From positions 1 to 38,680 of IMG/VR virus record IMGVR_UViG_3300048837_000628: a stretch of DNA of 38,680 nt; one strand, 5' to 3'. This document shows, one piece after another, positions 24,187 to 33,697 of the stretch. This DNA comes from a virus. The number at the start of each line of letters is the position of its first letter. Positions within the stretch are counted from its first letter, which is position 1. Made by a program: the position numbers and the translations under genes. Below the pieces are notes generated by a model. That model saw only the letters and a list, made by a program, of their open reading frames with translations, did no database searches and was not told where the DNA came from.

Positions 24187-26832
24187 TTACGCCACCCACC
24201 CTACAAAGCACGCCCCCAAATATACGTGCATACTAGCCGGTTCACCAGCGTACTCGGCGTTCAGGGCGTTGAAGTCCGGCTCATAGCCGACCAGGGCTGC
24301 ACCAAAATCATTCACGTTGACTGTCATGGTAGCCAAATTCCCGTTTCCGTCTGGGGAGGGGCGGTGCCACCAATCGCTCACGTATAGCGAATAAAAGTCC
24401 ACCTTGCCACCCTGCCCTAGCGGATCATCCCCCGAGAGCTCTTTTTTTATCGTTGTGGCGCCCGAGTTGTGCGTGTCGCCGTATATCCGGATCTCGCATC
24501 CGACAATGTTGGTGACCGGGGTAGACACAGACCAGCCGTGCGAAGGGGGCAGGTCGCCATAGTACCCCCCTCCGCGTTCTTGTCCGTTACACAGTGAATA
24601 GGGAGTATCGCCAACGCTGATGCTGTCTTGGATGCAGGCGTCAGGGTTGTTCAAGACTTCGTCCGCATACGGGCGCATGACGCAGGTTATCTCTCCTTCA
24701 TCGCTCCATCCGTTCGGGCCGCAAATTGCGGTAAACCCCCGCTGCACAATGCCAAAAGCGATGCTAGACCCTGTACCCAGGCTGACTGAGTTGGAGGTTT
24801 GTCCCGTGTATGTGTCGTGCTCGGTGTCAAATTTTGCGATCAGGTAAATCGACCTGTCGCCGCTCGGCACGACTACCGAGATTTTTCGACTCTTGCCGCC
24901 CGAAACCTTTTGGTCTGTCCCGATACTCCCAAAGTAATTCCATTGCGCATGACCGATCATGTCGCTGAACGTGCAAAAGCCGAGCGATGCAAGCACCTTG
25001 GTTAGGAACTGTGATGCGTTGATTTCGTTGTGGTGGCTGCCGTGCATCATTTCCCGCCAGTCAACGTGCGTCGTGTAAAAGTTGCCGTTCAGTACACCGT
25101 CGCCATCGCTGTACGTGCCAACTGTCCAACCGCCCGTCACTTGGCATGGCTGTTTTGTATTCACGACCTTCGACGTTCCTGGCGGGCGATACTCCCAAAA
25201 GTAGTTAACAGTTTGCAGCCCCCCACTCTCGAAAAACACAAACATGGGGGTGTCACAGCGGGGGGCGTCTTCCGGCGCAACCTCGTCAGCGCCAAAATCA
25301 AAACTCAGAACCGTACCTTGCCCCAAAAGGGGCTCGGGAAACTTGATTTGCGGCTGGCCGCTCCAGCCTGTCGCGGTCCCTTTTGGGATAAGCCCGCCAG
25401 GGTTGTATAGGGGCCCCTTTTTTTGCTGCCGCAAATTGGCGACCGCCCTAAAGTCGGCCTGCACGGTTTCAGACTTGAGTGCTTCCCGCGCCGCCTCGAT
25501 GTCTTCAATTGCAAGAATACCCGCAACTTGGCGCTCTTCCATGCGCAGGGCCTTGCGCTTCTCGACACCTTGCAGCCCCAGGCGCGCAATCATCTCGCCG
25601 GCATTCTTTGCGGGCGTTCTCGGCTCATGCGCGCCAATCTTTATCGTGACCGCGTAGTGATACCCAATTTTTAGACCGTCTTCCCGATAGCCGTAGCAAG
25701 TGTTGTGCGCTTGCGTGCCGTCCGGGCTGAAGCACCACCCCATCGCAGTTGAGTAGGTTTGCTTTTTGTAGACTTCCGCCATCTGCTCTGCAGACAGCGC
25801 CTCAAAAACCTCGCCCGCGCGCTTCCACTCGTCCACCTGATTAGGGCCTCGAGGCATTGGTGTGCCCAGCGGAAATCCGCCGAACAAATCGAAAAAGTGT
25901 TTGCCGTTCTGCGGGAGGGCGCCTGCATCGAACAGCTCGGGGAACAGCTGCTCATATCGTTTTCGCCCCGCCGCAGTTGTCGAAATGGGATCGACCGGAA
26001 GCGGCATCACCAGCACTCCGCGCTGCCCTATTTCCACGATGTAGGCCTTTCCGTCCTCCCCCCACGCTACGCCATGCGTGCGGTTCCAGCGATAGTCGTA
26101 CAGTACCTTGACCTCCTGGATCGGGTTCGTGGCGTGGAAAAGACCGAAGCCGCTTTTTGGCATCAGCTCAGGCTCTTCAAGAAAGTCCTCGTTGGTCAGG
26201 AATCGCTTTTTGTTCTGGTTGATCCAGCGGCTCTCATAGGTGTATGGGTGCGCAAGACCAACGCCCAGCAGCACTTGCACCAGCGGGCGCATCGCCCCGG
26301 AATAAAGCCCTGGTTTGATGCTGGCGTGTTGCGAGTAAATTTTCGGATCATCCCCCCGAGCTGGGGCAAACGCCCCATCCTCCACCACCGCCAGCTTGTG
26401 CCGCGCGAAGTCCGCAGGGATGCGCTCCGCGGTGCGCTCGGTGATGCGCAGGTTGCTGATGAGCGGGCGGGCCGGCGGCGCTTTTTCGGGATCATCTCCC
26501 GGAAGAGATAGCGGCTCCTGCCTAATCACCGGCCCCAGCACCGCACCACTGACGTAGTCAATGACGCCCACTTCGTCTGTGTGCTCATCCTCCGGCAGCG
26601 GCGCCTCGGGTGACTCTGCGGCTTGCCCAGGCGGAACGATGTGGATGCGGGCAATGTGCTCGTAGTCCAGCACGTAAACCTGCGCGCCCGCGGCGTCCTC
26701 GAACGACTTGAGCATCCGCGCCGCGCCGAGCTGCTCCTTGAGCGCGCGCGTGATGTTGCCCGACTGGACCGCGAACTCGATGGTCTCGAGGGTCGGCTCG
26801 GCGTCTTCGTAGGTGATGTCAAACTTGTGCAT
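24187..26832 (-). CDS. Large phage protein of unknown function (881 aa)
   Basis: 881 residues; the ATG at 26832 follows GAGG by seven bases and overlaps the end of the 1308-residue gene by 14 bases. Residues about 1-480 are a mixed alpha/beta region (WNRTHGVAWGEDGKAYIVEI suggests a beta-propeller-like or sensor fold). Residues about 490-881 are rich in Gly, Ser, Tyr and Trp with beta character (GNFYTTHVDWREMMHGSHHN). The 3' half has visibly lower GC and more AT-rich codons than its neighbours, a usual sign of exchange in receptor-binding genes. A tail or baseplate role fits its place between repeat proteins, but I recognise no named family. Confidence 0.7.
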   Translation of the reverse strand: MHKFDITYEDAEPTLETIEFAVQSGNITRALKEQLGAARMLKSFEDAAGAQVYVLDYEHIARIHIVPPGQAAESPEAPLPEDEHTDEVGVIDYVSGAVLGPVIRQEPLSLPGDDPEKAPPARPLISNLRITERTAERIPADFARHKLAVVEDGAFAPARGDDPKIYSQHASIKPGLYSGAMRPLVQVLLGVGLAHPYTYESRWINQNKKRFLTNEDFLEEPELMPKSGFGLFHATNPIQEVKVLYDYRWNRTHGVAWGEDGKAYIVEIGQRGVLVMPLPVDPISTTAAGRKRYEQLFPELFDAGALPQNGKHFFDLFGGFPLGTPMPRGPNQVDEWKRAGEVFEALSAEQMAEVYKKQTYSTAMGWCFSPDGTQAHNTCYGYREDGLKIGYHYAVTIKIGAHEPRTPAKNAGEMIARLGLQGVEKRKALRMEERQVAGILAIEDIEAAREALKSETVQADFRAVANLRQQKKGPLYNPGGLIPKGTATGWSGQPQIKFPEPLLGQGTVLSFDFGADEVAPEDAPRCDTPMFVFFESGGLQTVNYFWEYRPPGTSKVVNTKQPCQVTGGWTVGTYSDGDGVLNGNFYTTHVDWREMMHGSHHNEINASQFLTKVLASLGFCTFSDMIGHAQWNYFGSIGTDQKVSGGKSRKISVVVPSGDRSIYLIAKFDTEHDTYTGQTSNSVSLGTGSSIAFGIVQRGFTAICGPNGWSDEGEITCVMRPYADEVLNNPDACIQDSISVGDTPYSLCNGQERGGGYYGDLPPSHGWSVSTPVTNIVGCEIRIYGDTHNSGATTIKKELSGDDPLGQGGKVDFYSLYVSDWWHRPSPDGNGNLATMTVNVNDFGAALVGYEPDFNALNAEYAGEPASMHVYLGACFVGWVA

Positions 26833-29800
26833 GGCGTACCTCGGCCCGCTGGCACGGGATGCACGGCGGCGGGATCATGTAGGGGGCAACGAACTGCTGC
26901 TTGTTGGCGACGGCGGGGCAGCCCACCTGGGCGGCGTCGAACCCCTGCATCACTGGGCGGCGGCGCAGCCGCACAATCATGCGATCGCGGAAGTTCACCC
27001 AGTCGGCCTGGGTCATGGTCTCGCCTGCCGGCTCGACATAGCGAATCCTGTGCGAAGCCCACGTCGATCCGAACACGGTGGCGTCGTAGTTCCCGATGCT
27101 GAACCGGCGAGGGTAATGCACCATCGGGTTGTTGTCGCCCCACTGCGTCGCCGAGTAGCTGCTCGGGTAGACCTCGCGGTTCCGGCTCTCGGCAACGGGG
27201 GTGCCAAATGCCAACGAGGCCAGGTTGTTTGTCGTGATCATCTCGCGCTCTTGCGCGATGTGTGCATCCCCAAACTCGGCGGAGTTCCTTCCGATCGGCC
27301 AAATTCCCTTGGTGTGGGGCAAAAGGGTCGGGTAGGCAAACAGCAGTGAGAGCTTTCCTTCCGGGCGAATCTCGGCGGTCTTGTTCGCAACTACTGTTTC
27401 GCCAAACTTTGGCGCCCCTTTCAGGTCCTCTGTCGACCCGGTGTGGCTTGGAAAGAGTAGTCGATGCCTATTGGCGACCGTCGTGTAGCCAAACCAGGGG
27501 CGCCGCGACGCTCCACTGCCTTGGGGAATCTCGTTGTCTACGCCTGCAAACGGGTTACCTGGGTGGTTCCTCTGTGCTTGAGCTGGCGTGGTTTCTGTCG
27601 CCCAGATTGTGTGCGGCGACACGCGAGCCTCCCCATAAGTGACGCGATCGCCTTTGCCGCGCACAATGTCTGCTTGGCTCGGGAACATTTCAGCCAGCAC
27701 GCGCTGGCGCCAGTGCGCAATGGCGATGCCGCCCCACTGCGTCATCGGGTAATACATGCGCAGCACGGCCCCTTGCTGAGTTGCATCAGCCTCGCCAAAA
27801 ACCAGGCTGCCAATCCCGTGTGGGTAGGCAAAGATACAGTTGAGCGTAGCAGCGCCGAACCGAGACGAGGGCCCACCGCCCGCCGCGACCACCGTGCGCG
27901 TGCTGGGGGGATCGGGCAGCGCATTGCGCACTGCTGTACCCCAAGGGCTATTCTCAAAGGTCAGTCGACCAAGCGCCTTGACGGTCTTGGTCCGGTACAC
28001 GATCGACATCGCGCCGATATACTGCGAGCTGATTCCGCTTGCGACCACATTGCGGTGTAGCTCACTCGCCCATGCGCGCGCGCCGAACTCCGTGTATGGG
28101 CGCCCCGGCGGGTATAGCTGCGGGGTCTTGTTCCAGATTCTCGCCGTGCCGTGCAAATACGGGGCAGGCCAGCGTGGGGTGATCGTGCGTCGGTAGGGGC
28201 CCAGGACGACCGGAGCGCCGACGGGGGGCGGCGCGACCCCGGAGAATGCGACAAACTGCTCGAACAAGCTGATGCTTGGCGGGCCTACGCGATGCGCCGC
28301 GCTCAGGCGAGGCAGCACAGCAACGCTGCGCACGGCGTCCGCGACAAAAGCTGTGCCGAAGGCTTCCGTGGAGCCGGAGTGCTGTTTGACAGCCTGCAGG
28401 TTGCTTTCAACCCTCTCCGGAACACCAAGCTGCACACCGTCATCGCCCCACTGCTTCAGAACGCGGGCTGCGTTATGCACGAGGTTGCCGAAGTTCGATG
28501 TGCGGAAGCTGTCGTCGCCCTGCACGTGCACTCGCCGCACGCGGTGCGCGATGAACGTGTCGATGCCGAAGGTGAGCTGCGCGACGGGGTGCGTGAGCAG
28601 CGCTCGCGCGGTGTTCTCGATCAGGTGGTACGGCACGATGCGCAGGCTGTTCAGGCCCGGCGGGGTCACCGCGCGGTTGGCGTTGAACACGTGCGAGTAG
28701 CCGCCCCACTTGGTGCCTTCCAGCTCCCACATGTACCCGCCGTGCAGCACGTACTGCCGGCTGCTGAACACCAGCGCGACGCCGAACTCCAGCGACTCGC
28801 TGCGCGACTGCACCGACAGCGGGCGAACCCTGAACGCGATGCGCTGGAAGTCCGACTGCAGCGAGTACAGCCCTGGCGGGGCAGCGAAGAGGCCGTAGTC
28901 GACGTCACTTACGCCGAACTGCGTCGGGTCGAACCCGATCGGGTGGTACTGCTGGAGGTACCGCCGGGCGTTGGACGCCCAGAGCGTGCCCCACTGGGTG
29001 GCGGCGAACCCCTGGATACGGCGGGGCAGCACGACCACGTGCCCGAACTGCGTCGCCACAAACCCGGCCGGCTTGATGAACGGCAGGCGCACGGCACCCA
29101 TCTGGAGGGAAGACCACCCGGACGCCTTTGCGTAGGGCATCGGGATGCTCGCGGACCCCCATCGCTCGGTGAGAAACCCGACGGGCTGCACGTGCCTCAT
29201 CGGCAGATCGCCGAACTGCGTCGAATCGAGCCCGCTAACGAAAGCGTACTGCGTGTAGCGGTTCAGCGTCGGCCGAGGGAGGTACAGGCTGTCGATGCCG
29301 CCCGGCTCCACGTACAGGTCCGGCAGGTACTCAATCCGCGGCTTGCCGTGCTGCGAGAAGTCATTCCACGGCACCCGAACGGTCTGCGTGCGCAGCACGA
29401 TGCGCTGGTTGCCGACGGCCGGCCCCGCGTGCGGTGCGCGTTGTTCCACCCAGCGAATCCAGTGCTCGACGCGCACCGCTCCGTACTGCGTCGGCGGAAT
29501 AGACGTGACCCCAGCGAACTGCGGGGGTGGGATGTACGCCTCGTGCGCCCCGAACTCGGTGTACCGCGCCCCCTCGTTGTCGACGATGAGGTACTGGTCC
29601 GAGTTGTAGGCCATGGGCTGTCCGAACCCCGTCGTAGCCCAGGGCTTCGGGTACACCGGGAACACGCCACTCTGCTGACTGGTCAGGTCGCCCCACTGCG
29701 TCATGCGTGAGCCGAACGGGTAGAGCGTCCGTGGAAAACTGGAGGATCTGGCGATGACAAGCTGGGTGTTGGTGCGCGCGGAGTCGAACCCGGCCGGGCT

Positions 29801-30745
29801 GGCGTATTGGAACCAGTTTGCGATGCGCGAAGCGCCGAACGCAAGGCTGTGCAAGCCCGCAGGGGCAAAACTATCGGCAGTGCTGAAGTACAGCCCGATG
29901 TTCTGGGCGTTGCTGCTTGCCGCTGTCGACAGGAACGAAAATTCGAGTCGCCCCAACCTGAACCCAGGTATATACACCCACGGCACAGGTGTTGGTAGCG
30001 GCGTGAGCCCGAGCGGGAACACGCCTTGGGCGACATTGGCGACCGACTGTGAACCAAACTGTGTGGAGTCACCCAAGCCTGCGCGCGTCACAGGGCGAAG
30101 GTCGCCAAAATCCAGTCGCGTCGTGCCGTCGAGCGGATCGACAAAGTTGAACGCAACGTGCCGCCCGGTGGTCTGTGCTTCAGAAATGCGGGGGGTGCTT
30201 GTACGGAGTGAGTCGATTCCGCTTTGCGCAGTCGACAGTGGTGCTTCTACCTCATGAGAACCCGTCGCCAAGGACGCCAGACCGCAAGCACCAATGACAA
30301 TGACGCCCCCGAAATGAAAGGCGACATTCTGCGCAGGCCACGCAGGAGAAGTCTCGGTAAAGTCGAGTGCGTAGAACTGGTAGCTGCCCGGATACACCAG
30401 CGGAACAGGAACAACGGGCGGCACCAGCGATGGCGGAAAGATACCCTGTGCCGCATTTGTGAGGGTCGTCAAACCATACTGCGTCTGCGCCCCGATCCCC
30501 ACACTACTCTGAAGCTGTGCCCCGCCGAAGGTGAAGCGGACGGAGGTCGCAGGGGTGGCAACATGCGGCTGAGTGAACGCAAAGGACAGCGCTGCCGCAG
30601 CGGCGGGCGGGCCAACAATTGCATTGCCTACGCCGCCAAGCACCTGCCCCGGAGGAAAGATGCCCAGTGCGGTGTTGTAAACTGTCGCGGAGCCTGCGAC
30701 GAACCGGTGGCCTAGGCCAGCCCCGGTGACGAGCATCCCTGACAT
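26819..30745 (-). CDS. 1308-residue repeat protein, probable tail fibre or tail surface protein
   Basis: 1308 residues from the ATG at 30745, with AGAGGA eight bases upstream. The whole chain is built of about 40-55-residue units that end in a short beta motif: (L/T)xFG or TQ(W/F)G followed by x(3)V, for example STQFG, TQWGDL, TQFGVSDV, LAFGTPV. Many units begin with (P)xG(F/L)xS. Units are strongly diverged, so the array is old. There is no signal peptide or enzyme motif. Repeated beta units fit a fibrous virion surface protein. It stands directly after the LamG protein (nine-base gap), in the usual host-recognition part of a late operon. Confidence 0.72.
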   Translation of the reverse strand: MSGMLVTGAGLGHRFVAGSATVYNTALGIFPPGQVLGGVGNAIVGPPAAAAALSFAFTQPHVATPATSVRFTFGGAQLQSSVGIGAQTQYGLTTLTNAAQGIFPPSLVPPVVPVPLVYPGSYQFYALDFTETSPAWPAQNVAFHFGGVIVIGACGLASLATGSHEVEAPLSTAQSGIDSLRTSTPRISEAQTTGRHVAFNFVDPLDGTTRLDFGDLRPVTRAGLGDSTQFGSQSVANVAQGVFPLGLTPLPTPVPWVYIPGFRLGRLEFSFLSTAASSNAQNIGLYFSTADSFAPAGLHSLAFGASRIANWFQYASPAGFDSARTNTQLVIARSSSFPRTLYPFGSRMTQWGDLTSQQSGVFPVYPKPWATTGFGQPMAYNSDQYLIVDNEGARYTEFGAHEAYIPPPQFAGVTSIPPTQYGAVRVEHWIRWVEQRAPHAGPAVGNQRIVLRTQTVRVPWNDFSQHGKPRIEYLPDLYVEPGGIDSLYLPRPTLNRYTQYAFVSGLDSTQFGDLPMRHVQPVGFLTERWGSASIPMPYAKASGWSSLQMGAVRLPFIKPAGFVATQFGHVVVLPRRIQGFAATQWGTLWASNARRYLQQYHPIGFDPTQFGVSDVDYGLFAAPPGLYSLQSDFQRIAFRVRPLSVQSRSESLEFGVALVFSSRQYVLHGGYMWELEGTKWGGYSHVFNANRAVTPPGLNSLRIVPYHLIENTARALLTHPVAQLTFGIDTFIAHRVRRVHVQGDDSFRTSNFGNLVHNAARVLKQWGDDGVQLGVPERVESNLQAVKQHSGSTEAFGTAFVADAVRSVAVLPRLSAAHRVGPPSISLFEQFVAFSGVAPPPVGAPVVLGPYRRTITPRWPAPYLHGTARIWNKTPQLYPPGRPYTEFGARAWASELHRNVVASGISSQYIGAMSIVYRTKTVKALGRLTFENSPWGTAVRNALPDPPSTRTVVAAGGGPSSRFGAATLNCIFAYPHGIGSLVFGEADATQQGAVLRMYYPMTQWGGIAIAHWRQRVLAEMFPSQADIVRGKGDRVTYGEARVSPHTIWATETTPAQAQRNHPGNPFAGVDNEIPQGSGASRRPWFGYTTVANRHRLLFPSHTGSTEDLKGAPKFGETVVANKTAEIRPEGKLSLLFAYPTLLPHTKGIWPIGRNSAEFGDAHIAQEREMITTNNLASLAFGTPVAESRNREVYPSSYSATQWGDNNPMVHYPRRFSIGNYDATVFGSTWASHRIRYVEPAGETMTQADWVNFRDRMIVRLRRRPVMQGFDAAQVGCPAVANKQQFVAPYMIPPPCIPCQRAEVRHAQV

Positions 30746-30754
30746 GGGGTCCTC

Positions 30755-32578
30755 TTAGGCGATCTGCAGGGCTGCGTAGTGTGCGGCGACCCGTGAGCCT
30801 GACAGCGCCTGTGAGTAGAACGCAACATCTGAAAGGTACCCAGTCAGCGCCCCGGTGACGGCCGTGCGTGCGTCATTCACGAGACCTGCAACATGCGTCT
30901 CTCTCACATCGGCAGGCGTTACCGACGCCACGTCAAGAAGCGTTCCGGTTGTCGTCGTCGTTTCAACCAGCGCGCCGTCGATGTAGAGCTTCGCCTGAAG
31001 CTGCGCCTTGTCCAGTGTGATCGCGATGTGTCGGCGCACGCCTGCTGTGATCTCAGTGTTCGGAAACACCACCGTAACATCGGAGGTCGACTCGCGCGTG
31101 CGCAAGTTCAGTCGCCGGTTTGTGTCAATGAACAGGCCGGAATGAACCTCCTCTGCTTCGTTGGTGTTAGCGATGATCCACTGCGTCGCAGCCGGATTGA
31201 CGCTTTGCTCGTGGATGAACTCAAAGCTCAACTCGCTACGCGACGACGAGGTAGATGGGCCAAGATCAGTTCGCGCCGCGCCACCGTTGAACACGCAACC
31301 TGTCTGTCCTGTCACAGGGCTAGGCTGGTTATAGGTGATGGCGCTGCCGTTGAAGATCGTCGCGTTGCGCAACGGTTCGTTGAGCGTCACCCAGTCGGCA
31401 AAGCCATTGGTGTGGTCCGACTCATTCAACCGGTAGTAGTACATCGGCTGATCCAGCAGCACCTCTTTCGCGTACCCTGTTTCAGCAGGAGTCGTGCCCA
31501 CCATCAGATCGTTGTAGCGCGCCAGCACTTCGGCGTCTGTCAGAATCCTGTCAACGTACAGAACGAACGGACCTGTGATCACGGACGTGAGCCGTCCGAG
31601 CACAACGCTAGGGACTGCGTCAGCGTGGCCGACTACCGCCAAACCTAGCGTGCTAGCTTGCACGACCGTGGCGGGCAAGATAAACGCGTTTTGCCCCGCA
31701 AGGCTGAATGTCGCCGCCAGAACGCCGCTGACGTAGAGTTTTGCCGAGCTGGCGTAGGTGACCGTCAGCGCAACATGCAAATTGTCGGCCGCTTCGTCTC
31801 CGATCGTGTGCCGCCCCATCTCGCGAAAATTAGCGTACGGCGCAGCGGTGCCTGTGCCCATATAAGAGTTGTTGTACGCGATAAGCTCTTTCGTTTCGGC
31901 TACGTATCTCAGCGCGATGATAAGTCGCAAACTGTCGTTGTTCGCCGCTGTAAGGCTGTTGTACGACAAGGCGTTGAAGCACGTTGCGTGGGCGACCAGC
32001 ATCGGCTGGCTATCGGCCGGAACGGAGCTTCTGCGGAACACCCATTCCATTGACGCCTTCAGCGGTTGGTTATACGCGCGCCCCATGTCCCGCCGCGCTC
32101 GCACGCCAAACGCCGCGCCCTCTAGTTGTACCGCCCCGAGGTGTGTCGCGCCGGGGGTGAGTCCTGGCTGTGCAAACGACACGGTGCTGCCCAGCGTCGC
32201 CCACTCCAGATCAGCGACGTGAATTGGCTTGCCGCTGGCGTCGAACTGCCCGAGCCACCCCGCGCTCGGGTAGTCAGCCAGCACCCGCTTGGTCCAGTTG
32301 CCGATGTAGGTCGCCCCGCTGTAGGCCGGGATCGGGGTGATGTAGTCGCGGATCAGTGCGTCCTTCGCAGGCGCGCCATCGTCGTCCACGGCAAACACGA
32401 GGTAGTCGTTCGTGTCAGGGTTCAGCCCGGTGAATGCGTAGGCCCCGTCTTCGTCGGCGGTGGTCTTGGCCACGATCTTGAGCGATGAGCGATCCATCAA
32501 CACCACGCGCTTCTGTGCAGCTACGCCATCTTCGGACGTGATGCCGAAGATTGCACCTACTCCCGGCTTATGGGGCAT
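30755..32578 (-). CDS. LamG-domain (concanavalin-like) phage protein, probable receptor-binding
   Basis: 607 residues. I place the start at the ATG at 32578 (TGATG overlap with the upstream stop), preceded by AGGAGG; the GTG one codon earlier is possible. Residues about 10-110 look like a small carboxypeptidase-regulatory/Ig-like beta domain (YAFTGLNPDTNDYLVFAVDD). Two LamG-like jelly-roll domains follow at about 130-360 and 385-600; the second shows the typical AITLDKAQLQAKLYIDGALV strand pair and a final GYLSDVAFYSQALS. Such domains bind carbohydrate, so attachment to host surface glycan is the likely role. GC is lower than in the lysis genes. Confidence 0.8.
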   Translation of the reverse strand: MPHKPGVGAIFGITSEDGVAAQKRVVLMDRSSLKIVAKTTADEDGAYAFTGLNPDTNDYLVFAVDDDGAPAKDALIRDYITPIPAYSGATYIGNWTKRVLADYPSAGWLGQFDASGKPIHVADLEWATLGSTVSFAQPGLTPGATHLGAVQLEGAAFGVRARRDMGRAYNQPLKASMEWVFRRSSVPADSQPMLVAHATCFNALSYNSLTAANNDSLRLIIALRYVAETKELIAYNNSYMGTGTAAPYANFREMGRHTIGDEAADNLHVALTVTYASSAKLYVSGVLAATFSLAGQNAFILPATVVQASTLGLAVVGHADAVPSVVLGRLTSVITGPFVLYVDRILTDAEVLARYNDLMVGTTPAETGYAKEVLLDQPMYYYRLNESDHTNGFADWVTLNEPLRNATIFNGSAITYNQPSPVTGQTGCVFNGGAARTDLGPSTSSSRSELSFEFIHEQSVNPAATQWIIANTNEAEEVHSGLFIDTNRRLNLRTRESTSDVTVVFPNTEITAGVRRHIAITLDKAQLQAKLYIDGALVETTTTTGTLLDVASVTPADVRETHVAGLVNDARTAVTGALTGYLSDVAFYSQALSGSRVAAHYAALQIA

Positions 32579-32961
32579 CACACACCTCCTGGAAGTGCAT
32601 CTTCACCCGGCCAGCGCTCGCTATGCCACTCACGGTAGCGGGCAATCAGCCCCGCCACATCGCCCGCGCTGTTGAGGTACGCCAGGGCGTGCTCGACCGA
32701 GTCGTCGTCCTCGTCCAGTGCAACAGTGCTCTCCACGAAACGCTGGAACGGCGCGTGGTTGGCGAGCACCTTCAGGTTGAGCTCGTCACTGGCTTGCTGC
32801 ATCGGCGCGAAGGCCTCGAAGCCCCCTACCGCCATTGTCTGCGCCGGTGGTTTTTCCGGCACGCGCCCGAGCTGCAAGAACGCCGCCAACTCGTCGGGCT
32901 GCAGGGTGACGGTGCACTGGAACGTGCCGTCTGCTTGTTCTGTGAGTAGCGTTCGTTGCAT
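32578..32961 (-). CDS. Hypothetical phage protein, possibly tail accessory
   Basis: 127 residues, acidic and mostly helical, starting four bases after the HNH gene. The N-terminus (TEQADGTFQCTVTLQPDELA) is a short beta/alpha segment; the C-terminal half is helical. Its stop overlaps the start of the LamG protein, so it may be an assembly partner for that protein. No family recognised. Confidence 0.65.
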   Translation of the reverse strand: MQRTLLTEQADGTFQCTVTLQPDELAAFLQLGRVPEKPPAQTMAVGGFEAFAPMQQASDELNLKVLANHAPFQRFVESTVALDEDDDSVEHALAYLNSAGDVAGLIARYREWHSERWPGEDALPGGV

Positions 32962-32963
32962 GG

Positions 32964-33638
32964 TTAGGAACCTCTTTCGCGTTCGACTATGGCGGCTTTC
33001 AGGCGCTGCAGTTCTTCGCCGGTGAGCAAGCCCAGCATGTCAATGACCTTGTCAATCGCACGAACTCCGTGCGGGTCTTTCTTCCCTGCGCCCACCCACA
33101 GCTCCAGGTTTTCTGGCCTGTTGTCGGCCCTGTCCCCGTTCTTGTGGTGCACGCGCTCTTTCGATGTCAGCGCTCTGCCTAGAACCTGCTCCATCACCAG
33201 CCGGTGCTGCATCACCTTTTTGCCGTCCTTCCGCACCATCAAATAGCCGTTGCTGCTCTTGGTGGTATCCCCGAGCACACGGGCATCAAGCGTAACGACC
33301 GGGGCCTTCATGCCATCCTTGCGGGCGGCGAAAAAGCACTCGCGCGAGCAATATGCGCGGACTTTCCCATGCGGGCGCTCGAAGTCATTTTTGCACCACG
33401 CACAAACACATCGCTTGTCCGCACTGATGCCTTTGTTTTTGCACCCGACCGAACAGTATTGCTGCTGTGCATACTTCCCCTGGAACACGGTGTTGCAAAC
33501 AGGGCAGGTCTTTTCCGACGCTGTGGATCGGGCATACCAGCATTGCTTCGAGCAAAACACCTGCTCGTCCCTGCGCGGCCTAAAAACTTCTCCGCACTGC
33601 TGGCATGCGCGATCTGGGATGCTTCTTAGCGCAGTCAT
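32964..33638 (-). CDS. Free-standing HNH homing endonuclease with three zinc knuckles
   Basis: 224 residues. Three Cys-rich knuckles precede the nuclease: C12/C15/C29/C33, C45/C48/C62/C66 and C79/C82/C97/C101. The HNH site lies at about 143-181: HRLVMEQVLGRAL, then H164-H165 (VHHKNGD), N173 and N177 (DNRPENLELW), as in homing HNH enzymes of phages. The C-terminus is helical (GLLTGEELQRLKAAI). It starts 53 bases after the second exon of the intron-split gene and ends two bases before the next gene. It lies outside the ribozyme, so it is not an intron ORF in the strict sense. It carries its own promoter-like sequence. It would cut an intron-less or HNH-less allele and spread by repair; this target is inferred. 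Confidence 0.87.
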   Translation of the reverse strand: MTALRSIPDRACQQCGEVFRPRRDEQVFCSKQCWYARSTASEKTCPVCNTVFQGKYAQQQYCSVGCKNKGISADKRCVCAWCKNDFERPHGKVRAYCSRECFFAARKDGMKAPVVTLDARVLGDTTKSSNGYLMVRKDGKKVMQHRLVMEQVLGRALTSKERVHHKNGDRADNRPENLELWVGAGKKDPHGVRAIDKVIDMLGLLTGEELQRLKAAIVERERGS

Positions 33639-33668
33639 ATGACGCCCCTGTGGCTGAATGAGTACGTC

Positions 33669-33697
33669 AGTTTACGCGCTATTGACCCACATCACAA
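33669..33697 (-). promoter_or_regulatory. Promoter-like sequence of the HNH gene
   Basis: TTGTGA (33697-33692, made of the last sense codon and stop of exon 2), a 17-base spacer and TAAACT (33674-33669), about 30 bases before the HNH start. Good sigma-70 spacing and fair boxes. Confidence 0.45.
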
